Positions 24,775 through 36,105 of a stretch of 64,000 nt of DNA are shown piece by piece (the first letter of the stretch is position 1; every line of letters starts with the position of its first letter). This DNA comes from Carya illinoinensis. Taxonomy: Eukaryota; Streptophyta; Magnoliopsida; Fagales; Juglandaceae. Below the pieces are notes generated by a model. The model had not been told where the DNA came from. It searched no databases and saw only the letters and a program-made list of their open reading frames with translations. The translations under genes were made by a program, and so were the position numbers. The stretch spans positions 40,709,501 through 40,773,500 of the forward strand of contig NC_056760.1 in NCBI RefSeq assembly GCF_018687715.1, read 5' to 3'.

Positions 24775-25135
24775 ACGGATGTCGGAGGAGCCCGTACGCG
24801 CCCCTGGAAGTCGGAGAGTGCGATGCACGCGCCTCAGTCGCACTGGAGGAAGAAGACGAAGTGGGATACACGTGCCACGCGCCCCACGCGCGGCTGGAGG
24901 AAGAAGACGCGTGGAACACACGGCCTCACGCGCCCCCACGCGCGGCAGATGAAGAAGACGCGTGAGGGACACGCGTCCACGCGCCCTCACGCGCGGCTGG
25001 GGGTTGAAGATGCGTGCAGTGCACGCGCTCACGCGCCCCCACGCGCACTCGGAGTACTCTGGCGCGTGTGGTACACGCGCCAGACGCGCCTCAGACGCCC
25101 TACTGCGGCGCGTGTGGTACACGTGCCAGAGAGAT
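24775..25135 (+). other. CpG-dense leader of the LTR element
   Basis: GCGCGTG, CACGCGCC and similar words dominate for about 350 bp, in stark contrast with the AT-rich surroundings. Open frames on both strands come from base composition and show no domain. The same kind of tract occupies the leader of the Copia at 30579-48386 (35200-35310 and 47732-47900), so it is a family feature of the untranslated leader. Confidence 0.75.
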
Positions 25136-25200
25136 TTGGACCGTCCGATTTTCAGATATTTGTTGGGCTAGATCTAAGCCATCCGGAGTCCGATTTCAAC

Positions 25201-25816
25201 GATCAAATAGTGCTTTCCAACTATTTGGATCATTCCGGACTCATCCGTACGGTGGGAATGTCGAGATTCGCCATCGGTACTGTCGATCTGAACTGTCGAG
25301 GTGTTGCAGATCAGTTGTGGGCTTGATCGTAGCCAGTTGGAGTTCCATCGCGATGATCAAATAGTGGTGGCAAACTATTTGGATCATTCCGGACTCATCC
25401 GTACGGTGGGAATGTGGAGATTCGCCATCGGTACTGTCGATCTGAACCGTCCACGTGTTGCAGATCAGTTGTGGGCTTGATCGTAGCCAGTTGGAGTTCC
25501 ATCGCGATGATCAAATAGTGGTGGCAAACTACTTGGATCATTCCGGACTCATCGGTACGGTGGGAATGTTGAGATTCGCCATCGGTACATTCGATCTGAA
25601 CCGTCCACGTGTTGCAGATCAGTTGTGGGTTTGATCGTAGCCAGTTGGAGTTCCATCGCGATGATCAAATAGTGGTGGCAAACTATTTGGATCATTCCGG
25701 ACTCATCGGTATGGTGGGAATGTTGAGATTCGCCATCGGTACATTCGATCTGAACCGTCCACGTGTTGCAGATCAGTTGTGGGCTTGATCATAGCCAGTT
25801 GGAGTCATGATGGACT
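25201..25816 (+). repeat. Four 154-bp tandem repeats
   Basis: The phrase GATCAAATAGTG recurs at 25201, 25355, 25509 and 25663, exactly 154 bp apart. The units are nearly identical, and each contains ATTCCGGACTCATC and GAACCGTCCACGTGTTGCAG or close variants. One diverged unit of the same sequence is recognisable in the leader of the Copia element at 34930-35160 in the opposite orientation. Confidence 0.92.
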
Positions 25817-25854
25817 CATTGGTTTTGGGCTTAATTTAAGCCAGTTGGGATCGT

Positions 25855-26060
25855 GAAATTTGATGGAGCAAATTTCAGATCATTGGACGATGCTGATTAA
25901 CTTGTTATATCAGCAGGTTTTGGCAGTCATACAACTCATGGAGCATATTGTTATTAAGAGGAGAACCGCATCGGATCTCGTTGTGGCTTTCTTTGAAAAG
26001 CCAGTTGCAAATAACAAAGTGCAGATGAAGCTTTGGTGTGGTAGTGTGGATACGTACAGT
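25855..26060 (+). pseudogene. Decayed Copia gag start
   Basis: Translation in shifting frames gives KFDGANF, then TASDLVVAFFEKPVANNKVQ. The second aligns by eye with TADLMKALSDMYEQPSANNK of the intron-3 Copia gag. Stops and frame changes occur at once, so no protein can be made. Downstream sequence to 28200 holds only short interrupted frames. Confidence 0.6.
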
Positions 26061-27834
26061 CTAAGGAGGTTCTGTCTAGGAGATTGGAAATTTTAAGTGT
26101 GTCCATTGTGACCCTCCAATCTTTCCTGGGAACTGACGTAGTGAGGTACTATTCATTTCTACGATAAATTCATTAAAGCAATGTCATGAAGAAATTGTTC
26201 AACTTCAGAAAGGGCAGAAGGTACTATTGTTGCCCAATAGCATTTGACGTTGTGGTCAAAAGGTTGGGAGATCATGAGAATGGCTATGAGTAATTCTGCA
26301 AAGAGGTCGAAGTTGAAGTTTCTCAATGTAAGAGATCTTATCCTGGATGAGGAAGTGCGCAGAAGAGATTCTGGCAAGATTTCGAGTTGTTGGTCCTGAA
26401 TGTTGATTGTAAGGACAGAGGCAAGTCAAGATCTGGACAACAGATGACTCGCTAGAAATTGTGGCAAGTCAGGCCACAAGAGACTGCTAAAATCAGGAGA
26501 AAATTGAGAATGATGCTGTGAATATGGTGACTGAAGAAATACATGGCGTTGCATTTCTTGCAGTGCACAATGCTGTTAAAGACAGCCTGAAGGCAGCAGT
26601 CATTCAGTAGTGTTTTCTCAAAGGCGTTGAAGGGCAAATCAATCCCTGAAGTCAACAGTGATACTAGCGACTGGTGAAACGGCTAGTACAAGGAGCAGTT
26701 TCGGCAAGTGGCTCCAAGTCAGTAAATGGAGATACTGGTATTGATGCTAATGTTGTGTCTCTCTTCATGAAAAAGGAGACATGTACATCCTTATGGCATG
26801 CTGCTAATTCCCAAAATTGCCATGATAGAGGATGTGTTAATATTAGCAGGTCCACAAGTTTGCACACGGGCATTGGTTTGGCATTAATGCAGGGTGTGTG
26901 GTGGAAATTCATGTTGATGGCTGATGAACTTCCAGGAGAGCCAAACGTGGAAGTTACACCATAATTTTCAGCAAGGTTATTTTCGACATGGGCCGAAGTG
27001 AAATGCTTGGAATTAGTTTATTCTAAGTGGGTATGCTTTTATGGTGAAGCATGATAGCGGGAGCTATGAAGATCTTCATTGAGGTGGAGCTTGGCTGTGG
27101 GACCAGTCAAAGTCACAAGGTGGAGATTGTTGCTATTGTTGCCAATAGCATTTGGTGTTGGAAGGTCACGAATGATTAATTGGTCTTGGCTAGTGGTAAT
27201 TGTCGTGTGAATCAGATGAGAAAGTAAAAGGAACCCAGTTTTACTTTTCTAAAGAAATCTCCCTAGACCACGACATGAAGTACAGGTGTGAGAGATGGGA
27301 ACAAAACGTCAGATGTTCCAGGGATATCTACACCTAAAGAACTGCCAAGACAATCAGACCTCCATGGTGGTTACTACCTTAAAATGTATCCTGCTGAATG
27401 AAGGTAGTGAACTACGGTATGAAGAAAAATCTTGCAAGAAGGGAGATTATGCAAGTCGGAGACTGCACACAAGATGGGCACATGCGACTGAAGATAGCAG
27501 CAGGATGAAGGGTCAGTCACCCAGATCAGAGATGAGACCTCAGCAACAGGTTCTCTGATATGTGTCAAGGTCTGTGCGAGACCATTGATTCCCAGTGCAG
27601 TGGGAGATGTGTTGCCCTATGTAGATGTGTTGATTAAGGGCATTGTACGTGATGAACTAAAGTTATGCATCACTTTAGTTAGTCTTCTAAGTTGAAGACA
27701 TGAGCTGTAAAATTGTATAAGGGATCATGCTGGAGATAGAGCTCGGCATGTTGAGAACCAGTCTCCAAGTTGGAGATTGGTGTGATTGTAGGATTATGGA
27801 GCCTGGTTTGAAGGCTGTAAAGGCACCAAGCAGA

Positions 27835-27902
27835 TTGTTCGCTCGGATGTGGCTAGAGCGAAGCAGATTGTTCGCTCGGATGAGCCTAGAGCGAAGCTCA
27901 GT
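27835..27902 (+). repeat. Two 33-bp tandem units with TTCGCTCGGATG
   Basis: AGCAGATTGTTCGCTCGGAT occurs twice, 33 bp apart, each followed by a CTAGAGCGA phrase. It lies inside the non-autonomous LTR element. Confidence 0.8.
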
Positions 27903-28210
27903 TTGCTCAAGGTGTACATGAGTGCGGACTCATGGACTCGAGCAAAAGAAGAATCCTAGAGAGTTGAGATTGTGCAATTGAGCACTGGTAAATCTTCTCT
28001 GAAGAAAATCCCTTGCAAGTTCCGTGGATGTAGACGATGCTAATGCATTTGGAGAAGCATTTGGACATCCATTTGAAGACGTACCTGCAGATGCATTGGA
28101 GCGTATTCGATACCAGAAGTCTCTCATGTCAAAGAAAGAGGTGTATTCATTTGAAGAATGAATCAATTTGCAAACAGCCGGGTATGGCACACTTGGGTGG
28201 AGGGGGTGAT

Positions 28211-28589
28211 TGTTGAAATCAACCCAAGTGTGCACCGTTCTCAAATTTGGCATTGTTAGGCACCTCCATTTCTTCCGTAAATCCCTCCACCGAAATTGTA
28301 AATTGTAGGCTGCTCTCCCCTATAAATAGGAGAGAGCTCAGTTGCAGAAAACTCATCCTCACTGAGGTGAGAGATCAGGCAGAGGGCAGGGAGCGAAAAT
28401 GGGTTCTGGGGAAACCCAGAACGGAGGCCATTTGAGAGAGATAGAGAGATGGTGTGAGTGTTTGTAAAATTGTACAAACATAGTGAAAAATCGAATTTCC
28501 GCTTCAGTGGACGTAGGCAGTTGCCGAACCACTTAAATATTGTCTCTATCTATTGTGGGTGTGATTTCTGGGCGGCCGGAAGCGCAACA
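28211..28589 (+). repeat. 3' LTR of the non-autonomous element
   Basis: 379 bp, same ends as the 5' LTR, with two base differences seen. The preceding purine tract (28190-28205) is the expected plus-strand primer site. Confidence 0.92.
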
Positions 28590-28682
28590 ACACGCCCATT
28601 ATATATTTAGTATATCCTCACGTTTCGGGGAGCTTTATATATATATATATATATATATATCTCGATCGATGCTCTGATCTGC

Positions 28683-28690
28683 TATAAATA
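28683..28690 (+). promoter_or_regulatory. TATA box of the laccase pseudogene
   Basis: CTATAAATAGAAACC lies about 110 bp before the ATG at 28795. The core promoter therefore survives, so transcription of the broken gene or into the nested transposons is conceivable. Confidence 0.5.
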
Positions 28691-28885
28691 GAAACCTTCC
28701 TTTTTATTTCCCTCTTCATCTCTTACATTAAGCTAGCTAGCTTTAATTGAAAAGTACTTCTTCTCTTTCAAATTAATAGTACGGATCGATCAGAATGGCT
28801 CGCTTTCAGTTTTTTTCTGGCATGCGCTTTAGCTCTTCTAGCTTCTTCAATGATATCGACTGCGGTTGTGGAACATACTTTCCAT

Positions 28886-30256
28886 GTAATATTTATTCGC
28901 AGCTATATAATTGATCATGATCTCGCTTTTATCTTTCTTGTATATATAGGCCGAGTCTTTAGATTTAGGGGAACTGGCCGTAAGTTGACTCAAGTAATAC
29001 GTACGTACTTGTGTTAGAATTGTGGCGAGTGCAATCGTGTAGAGAACTCATTAATTAGGAAAAGTGCTTGCATTAATCATGAGCTAGCTCTCTGCATGAA
29101 CATGAGATCACCAAAGTTAACGGGCAATCTTAAAGATATTACGATCCCTTTATTAGATCCAGTCATGTCATGCATGCACGATATATGCATATGTACACAT
29201 GAATATAAAGGTTGTGGATCCCTCGTGGCTTGCATGCAAGCGGAGAGGAAAGTTTTCTTTTATATTCCTGTTGGGATGTGCAATATTGTAGCTTAATTAT
29301 CTCGTATTTTGTCATTGTTTGGACGGTACGTAGCGGGTTTTCCCCTTTTACTATTTGAGTCATTGGCTGATCCATTTCATTAGATTGAGTTAGTTGGATC
29401 CAATGACTGTTAGTACTGTCATTGGGTATCACTGTAATGCCTTCAAGATCACGATCGAGTTTTGCTACTTATAAACTTTTTATGTAAAGACATGATCAGT
29501 ACCTAATTGTGTGAGAAAAAACATATTATAAATATAGAATGAATTCAATACCATTAAGCTACTTTTTTTTAATTGATATGACAAACTTCCACATCATCAG
29601 TGACGTTTTTGATGTATCAATAAACTAACTTAGAATTTCTAAAACATTCTAAAAACATACCGATATACATTTGAAGCGGGATAGATTACTTTTTTCTTGT
29701 AAAATTTTCATATTCTTATTGTTATGGTCACATACAGGTGCAAAACCTGACTGTCCAGCGGCTATGCCCCCCTATGACATTACTATTCACTGCTACGTAC
29801 GTACGTTTTGACAATTGAGAGTCGATGCATCAAATTAGATCGAAAATCTCTCAAATTCTTATCCAAACTTTAAGGCCTTAAGTGAGAAATAGAGAGACAC
29901 ATGATCAAGTACTAGGTTGTATAGAATATATTATTGTTCGTGAAGAGTTTGGCTCCGGCCTGTTAAAGGTCTCATATTAAAAATTTATTGAATACATCCG
30001 GTCGTAAAGTGAAAAGGCAAGATTGGAAGATTAATGAAAAAGTACTAGCTATGGTCAACTTATTTTTTCACTTAAGAGCAATATTATCCTTTCATTTTTT
30101 AAACAGGATGTATTTAATACAATTTTAATAAGATGTAAACCAAATTGACCTGTGTAGATCAATCAATCCTAATTTTTCTGCTTCGTCTTCATCATCGATA
30201 TCAATGTTGCTAATTCCAAATTATATGGCCGATGGAAATATATTGATCATGCGCAG
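28886..30256 (+). other. Introns 1 and 2 of the laccase pseudogene
   Basis: Intron 1 (28886-29738) has GT and AG ends. Intron 2 (29794-30256) keeps its acceptor but not its donor. Both are AT-rich with no further gene or clear mobile element. Confidence 0.6.
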
Positions 30257-30578
30257 GCATGGAGTGTTTCAACTACTGAGTGCGTGGGCAGACGGGCCTG
30301 CGTATGCAACCCAATGCCCCATACGCCCTGGACAAACTTACGCCTATAAATTCAAAATCACCGGACAGGAGGGGACTCTCTGGTGGCATGCTCACGTGTC
30401 GTGGCTTCGTGCAACCGTTTATGGGGCACTCACCATCACTCCGAGACTCGGCCGGCCTAGCTTGTTCCCATTTCGAAACCCATACCAAGACGTTCCCATT
30501 CTCTTGGGTTTGTAATTTTTTACTTATTCCTTACATTAATTCCTCAATTAATTGTGCATTAATTTGAAAATTTTTTCT

Positions 30579-30921
30579 TGGGAGCTGTTCTGACACAGAG
30601 ATTCTAAATAAAGGAGGGACGAAATTTAACGTGGTTCGGCAATTGCCTACGTCCACAGCTGCTGTAATTTTACTATAAAAATAATTTTTACAGAAATCTC
30701 TCTCTCACCCACTTTGATGCACTTCTCTGCTGCACTCAGTCCGCACACTTAAGCTCTCCTATTTATAGGAGAGCAGATCACTACATTGCAGCCATTTGCT
30801 GCATGATGCTTGGGGAGGTGCCTAACAATACAAAAGCACCGAAGGTGCCTAATAAGCCAAAAGAGAAACGGTGCATTAAACAAACACATGCCACCCACCA
30901 CTTTTATCTCCATCTGCAACA
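30579..30921 (-). repeat. 3' LTR of the intron-3 Copia
   Basis: 343 bp, TGGGAGCTG...GCAACA as read on the plus strand. It contains CTCCTATTTATAGGAGAG (an inverted TATA context, about 30756-30773) and the conserved motif at 30631-30656. Confidence 0.9.
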
Positions 30922-30992
30922 ATCTCCCACTTGGAGACAAATGAGTCTACATATCTTCATAGCAACTATCACAGCAACTTCAAGTCATGCCT

Positions 30993-33900
30993 TTAAGTAC
31001 GAAGTCCAACTGAAGCTTTACACAACTTCAGTTTGTCAGCAGTAACTACTTTTGTGAACATGTCTGCTGGGTTCTCTGTTCCTCGAATCTTCTCAAGTAT
31101 CAGTTGTCCACTATCGAGAAGAGATCGGATAAAATGATATCGCAACTGTATGTGTTTTGTTCTGGAATGAAAGGCTGGATTCTTTACAAGAAAAATAGCA
31201 CTCTGACTATCACTGTGCAGAATGTCTTTTTCATTCTTCTTTCCCAATTCCTCCAAGAATGACTGCAACCAAACCATTTCCTTCCCTGCTTCAGTTATAG
31301 CAACGTATTTCACTTCTGTAGTTGAGAGAGAAACAATCTTCTGTAACATAGAAGCCCACGATACAGCTGTATCACCCAGCGTATACACAAATCCAGTAGT
31401 ACTTTTTCTGCTGTCAACGTCACCTGCTAAATCAGCATCTACATATCCCTGTAGTTTTAAACCTGCTTTTGTAAAGCATAGTGACGTATCTGAAGAGCCT
31501 TGTAGATATCTTAAAATCCACTTGACTGCTTCCCAATGCTGCTTTCCTGGATTACTCATGTACCTGCTCACAGCTCCTACTGCTTGTGCAATATCTGGCC
31601 TTGTACAGACCATGGCGTACATAAGACTACCAATAGCAGATGCATAGGGTATTCTGTCCATGCATTCTTGCTCTTCCTTCGTCTTTGGCGATTGATCCTT
31701 AGTTAGTCGAAAGTGACTAGCTAAGGGTGTGCTTACTGGTTTCGCCTTGTCCATGTTAAACCTTCTAAGCACCTTCTTTACATACTCCTCCTGCGAGAGC
31801 TTGAGAGTATCATTAGACCTGTCTCTAATAATTCTCATACCAAGGATTTGTTTTGCAGCACCCAAATCCTTCATCTCAAACCGCTTTGACAACTGCTTCT
31901 TCAGTTAATTGATTTCCTCGATGCTTGACCCTGCAACGAGCATATCATCCACATACAACAGTAGGATAATATAAGAGTTGTCAAAGTTCTTCATATAGCA
32001 ACAATGGTCAGCCTGCAGTCTTGTAAATCCATTACTGCACATGAAGTTGTCAAACTTCCGGTACCATTGTCGTGGAGCTTGTTTTAGGCCATACAATCTC
32101 TTTTTTAGTTTGCAAACTAGATTCTCTTTTCCCTTCACTGAGAATCCTTGTGGCTGGTGCATATAGATGTCTTCCTCCAAACCACCATGAAGGAATGCAG
32201 TCTTTACATCTAACTGCTCAAGATGTAGATTCTCTACAGCCACAATTGCCAACACTAGCTTGATCGTTGTCAATTTTACAACTGGAGAGAAAATGTTTGT
32301 GTAGTCGACACTTTCCTTTTGTTGAAACCCCTTCACGACCATTCTGGCTTTGTAGCGCTTGCTACCATTATGCTCTTCCTTAATTCTGTACACCCATTTA
32401 TTGTGCAAAGCTTTCTTGCCTTTTGGAAGTTTAGTTAGCTCCCATGTCTGATTTGACATCAGTGACTCCATCTCATCTTGCATGGCTTTCTCCCACTTGA
32501 TCGAATCTTCAATTCGTAGAGCTTCATCATAACTTTTCGGTTCACCACTATCTGTTAGCAAGATGTAGTATAGAGATGGTGAGAACCGCTGTGGTGGCCT
32601 AATTGTTCTTGAAGATTTTCGAGTAACAGTGAGTGGTGTACGTTGTTCGATCTGTGTATCATCATTTTCTTGATCCTCGTTCTGATCAGTGTTGACTCGA
32701 GTAACATCAAAGTCAACAACCTCAGGTTTCTTTGGCTGTTCCTCAGATTCAGCTTGTGACTTAGCTTTGTACAGAATCTGCTCATTAAATATCACATTTA
32801 TACATCTGATGATTTTGCGATTTTTATCATCCCAAAATTGATAGCCAAATTCTTCATCACCATAACCGATGAAAAAACATTTTCTAGATTTGGCTTCTAA
32901 CTTGTTACGATCAGTAGAATCTATGTGAACATATAATAAACAGCCAAAAACTTTCAAATGGGAAAGATTTACCTTCTTTCCGCTCCAGACTTCCTCTGGT
33001 AGATCAAACTTTAGGGGAACTGAAGGTCCCCTATTAATCAAATAGGCTGCAGTGTTAATTGCATCAGCCCAAAAACATTCAGGCAATCCTGAATTCAGCC
33101 TCATGCTTCTGGCACGTTCGTTGAGAGTTCTGTTCATGTGTTCAGCTACGCCATTCTGTTGCGGTGTCCTGGGAATAGTCTTCTGAAATCTAATCCCATT
33201 TACAGCACAGAATTCTTTGAACCCTCCGTCGATGTACTCTCCTCCATTGTCTGACCTCAGACATTTTAACTTCAAGCCTGTTTCATTTTCAACCATGGCT
33301 CTCCACTTCTTGAAAGTATCAAATGTGTCAGATTTATTTTTCAAAAAATAAACCCATACTTTCCTGCTTGAGTCATCAATAAAGGAAACATAGTACCGCG
33401 ATCCTCCAAGAGAAGCGACTGGGGATGGCCCCCACAAATCTGTGTGCACCAACTCCAACTTTGTAGATTTTGGAGTTCTACCATTTTTTAGGAAACTAAC
33501 CATTTTCTGCTTCCCAAAAATGCAACCTTCACACATGTCAAAATCAGTTGATTCCAACTTTGGTAACTTCCCCTTGGATAATAGTACCTTCATTCCTTTC
33601 TCGCTCATGTGACCAAGCCTTTGATGCCATAGGTTGGCATTTGCGTCAGCAATTGCAACAGTATCTCTAATGCTTGAAGTCATGTATAGAGTACCTGTTT
33701 TTGTGCCTCGAGCTACTACCATAGCTCCTTTTGTTATCTTCCACGTGTCACCGGTAAATAGTACCGAATGCCCATCAGCATCAAGTTGTCCTATAGAAAT
33801 CAGGTTCCTCATGAGTTTAGGAACATGTCGCACCTTCTGTAGCAACCATGCACTTCCATTGGGAAAATTGATTGGTACATCTCCCATGCCTTCAATTTCC

Positions 33901-34886
33901 AAAGCTTCACCATCTGCTAAGTACACCTTCCCGAAATCACCAGTGACATAATTCTGCATGATTTCTCGGTGTGCTGTAGTGTGGAACGAGGCTCCTGAAT
34001 CTAACACCCAAGATTCAATTTGGTTGTCGACTGAAAGGAGTAAGGCATCTTGGAGATCTTCTGTTGTGGCATTAACAGAGTTATGCTCATTCTTCTTCTT
34101 AGCTTCCTTACAATTATTTTTGAAGTGGCCAATCTTGCCACAATTCCAGCACTGTACTTGTTTTTCAGACTTAGATTTACTTCTGCCTCTTCGAGACTTT
34201 GATCTGTCCCGATTTGAACTTCTACTAGCTTCTCTACCTCTCGTCTCGAGGTTTAAGGTAGAACTGGAAGTTGATGCTTCTCCTGTATCTCTTCTGCGAA
34301 CTTCCTCGCTAAGAATATGGTCCCGGATATCTTGATACTTCATCTTTGTTTTGCCATAAGAATTGCTAACAGCTGTTCTCATGGCCTCCCAGCTTTTTGG
34401 CAATTGAGCTAGAGCAATCAGTGCACGTACTTCATCATCAAATTCAATCCCCACTGAAGCTAATTGATTGATGATGGTGTTGAACTCATTCAGATGCTGA
34501 ATAACTGGAGTTCCTTCTGCCATTCTCAAGTAGAATAGCTTGTACATCAAATGCACTTTGTTATTGGCTGATGGCTGCTCGTACATGTCCGATAGAGCTT
34601 TCATCAAATCCGCCGTGGTCTTTTCCTTCCCCACATTGTGTGCAACTGATCTTGACAGTGTTAGTCGAATGACTCCCAACACTTGTCTATAAAGGAAACT
34701 CCAATCTTCATTGCTCATATCATCTGGCTTTCTTCCTAGGAGTGGAAGATATAGTTTCTTCCCATAGAGATAATCCTCTATCTGCATTCTCCAGTAGGCA
34801 AAGTCTATACCGTCAAATTTCTCAATACCAACACCTTTAGCTTCTTCTCCAGCTATAACTTTACAAATGAGTTCAAATTCAAACAA
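30993..34886 (-). pseudogene. Copia Gag-Pol polyprotein with one nonsense codon
   Basis: A single frame of about 1297 codons is interrupted only by a TAA at 31905-31907. Order from the N-terminus: Gag with UBN2-type region (about 20-200), zinc knuckle CWNCGKIGHFKNNC (246-259), protease WVLDSGAS (293-300), integrase HHCC (H421, H426, C452, C455), then D483, D546 and E582 with D(35)E spacing. RT follows with LLLYVDDMLV (976-985), the stop, then the end of RT and RNase H (ending at 30993). Residue 583 is His where Arg is usual in the NGVAER motif. Gag, protease and integrase are intact, so a truncated protein could still be made. The domain order is that of Copia, and the sequence resembles the TNT1/Tork lineage. 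Confidence 0.93.
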
Positions 34887-35313
34887 ACAAAGATCACCGT
34901 TGCGTTTGAAACACTCGAATTAGCTGGAAACGAGTCTGAAATGATCCAAATAGTTTGTCAGCACTATTTGATCGTCGCGATGGAACTCCAACTGGCGTGA
35001 TCTAGCCCAAAATGATCTGCAACACGTGGATGGTTCAGATCCAATGTACTGATGCCGAATCTCAAAATTTTGACCGTACGGATGAGTCCGGAATGATCCA
35101 AATAGTTAGAAAGCACTATTTGATCGTCGAAATCGGACTCCGAATGGCTTAGATCTAGCCAAAAACAAATTTGAAAAATGGACGGTTCTGATCTGTCTGG
35201 CGCGTGAGATACACGCGCTGCACAGTGCGCGTGGGCACGTGTAATACACGCGCTACAGTACTGTGTGCGTGTGGGGGAGAGTGAGGCGCGTGTGACACAC
35301 GCGCCGAACCTCT
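34887..35313 (-). other. Copia leader, gag-proximal part
   Basis: Untranslated leader between gag and the CACTA insertion. It contains one diverged unit of the 154-bp repeat found in the element at 24275 (ATTTGATCGTCGCGATGG and GAGTCCGGAATGATCC phrases) and a CpG-rich GCGCGTG tract at 35200-35310. Confidence 0.75.
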
Positions 35314-35343
35314 CACTACAACAAAAATAGGTTTTAGTGACAG
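35314..35343 (+). repeat. Left terminal inverted repeat of the CACTA element
   Basis: CACTACAACAAAAATAGG followed by TTTTAGTGACAG. It pairs with 47699-47728 with a few mismatches. Confidence 0.9.
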
Positions 35344-35970
35344 ATGAAACTATCACAAGAAATGCAAAAAACGTCACGAAATATATTTGGTGACGGTTTC
35401 TGACCGTCACCACAACTGTCACGTAATGTGCGTCACGGATTACATTTGGTGACAGTTTATTGTACAAGCGTCACGAAAAATATTTTTAGTGACGGTTGGA
35501 GATGTGCCGTTTGAAATAACGTTCGAACGTATTATTTTCTGTGACGATTAGAATCTGTCACAGAATATAACGTTCGAACGTAAAATTATACGTTCGAACG
35601 TAAATAAGACGAGCTGACATCCGAACAAGAAAAGGTAACGTTTGTTGATTATAGTTCGAACGTATAATGTAAACGTTCGAACGTTTATACGTGCGAACGT
35701 TACGTTCGAATCTCGAATCCAACGAAAATGAAATAATGTCCGAACGTTTGTAACATGACGTTCGGACGTTAATTCGAATGTTAAGAGAGTAGAGTTCGAA
35801 CGTAAAGTGTACGTTCGGATGTTTGGAACGTTAAACTTTTTTGACATTCGAACGTTTTTTTAAATTGGGTTTAAACGTTCGAACGTTTTGTTACTATTTT
35901 GTATGGTTACGTTCGAACGTATTTTTGAACGTTTAATACTATTGAAACGTATTTTTTTTACATTCGAACG
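35344..35970. repeat. Left subterminal arrays of the CACTA element
   Basis: First come GTGACGG/CGTCACG words (to about 35560), then about fifteen copies of the near-palindrome ACGTTCGAACGT and variants (ACGTGCGAACGT, ACGTTCGGACGT, TCCGAACGT) from 35518 to about 35970, in no fixed spacing. Such subterminal motifs are where the TNPA-type protein binds in En/Spm. Confidence 0.85.
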
Positions 35971-36105
35971 TATATATCAGAAATCCTAAACTCATCCGCT
36001 TAATAAACAAACCAATTGTTTCACATTACAGTACATATTTCACAACCAATATTGTTTGAAACTGTTTTCAAATTAGATGTTAAAAACGTAATACAGAAAT
36101 AAAAT

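Larger units (their letters stand above)
24275..28589 (+). mobile_element. Young non-autonomous Copia-related LTR element
   Basis: It is bounded by two 379-bp LTRs and a perfect 5-bp target duplication ACACG (24270-24274 and 28590-28594). A PBS complementary to initiator tRNA-Met (TGGTATCAGAGC, 24656-24667) follows the 5' LTR, and a purine tract GGGTGGAGGGGG precedes the 3' LTR. Between them are a very GC-rich leader (24780-25130), four 154-bp tandem repeats, a decayed gag start, and about 2 kb of interrupted sequence with no RT or integrase that I can read. The leader and gag fragment are related to the Copia element at 30579. The LTRs differ at only two positions by eye (24407 and 24577), so it moved recently and must have been mobilised by enzymes made elsewhere. 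Confidence 0.92.

Noticed and set aside
24718..25364. Several overlapping open frames on both strands in the CpG-rich leader
   Set aside because: Frames stay open because of base composition (few TAA/TAG/TGA). The proteins are R/A/H-rich with no domain, and the region is an LTR-element leader.
31222..34335. Plus-strand frames opposite the Copia polyprotein
   Set aside because: Antisense shadows of the Gag-Pol coding region.
35514..35970. Regularly recurring ACGTTCGAACGT words as a CRISPR-like array
   Set aside because: Spacing is irregular, copies vary, the sequence is plant nuclear, and the cluster is subterminal in a CACTA transposon.
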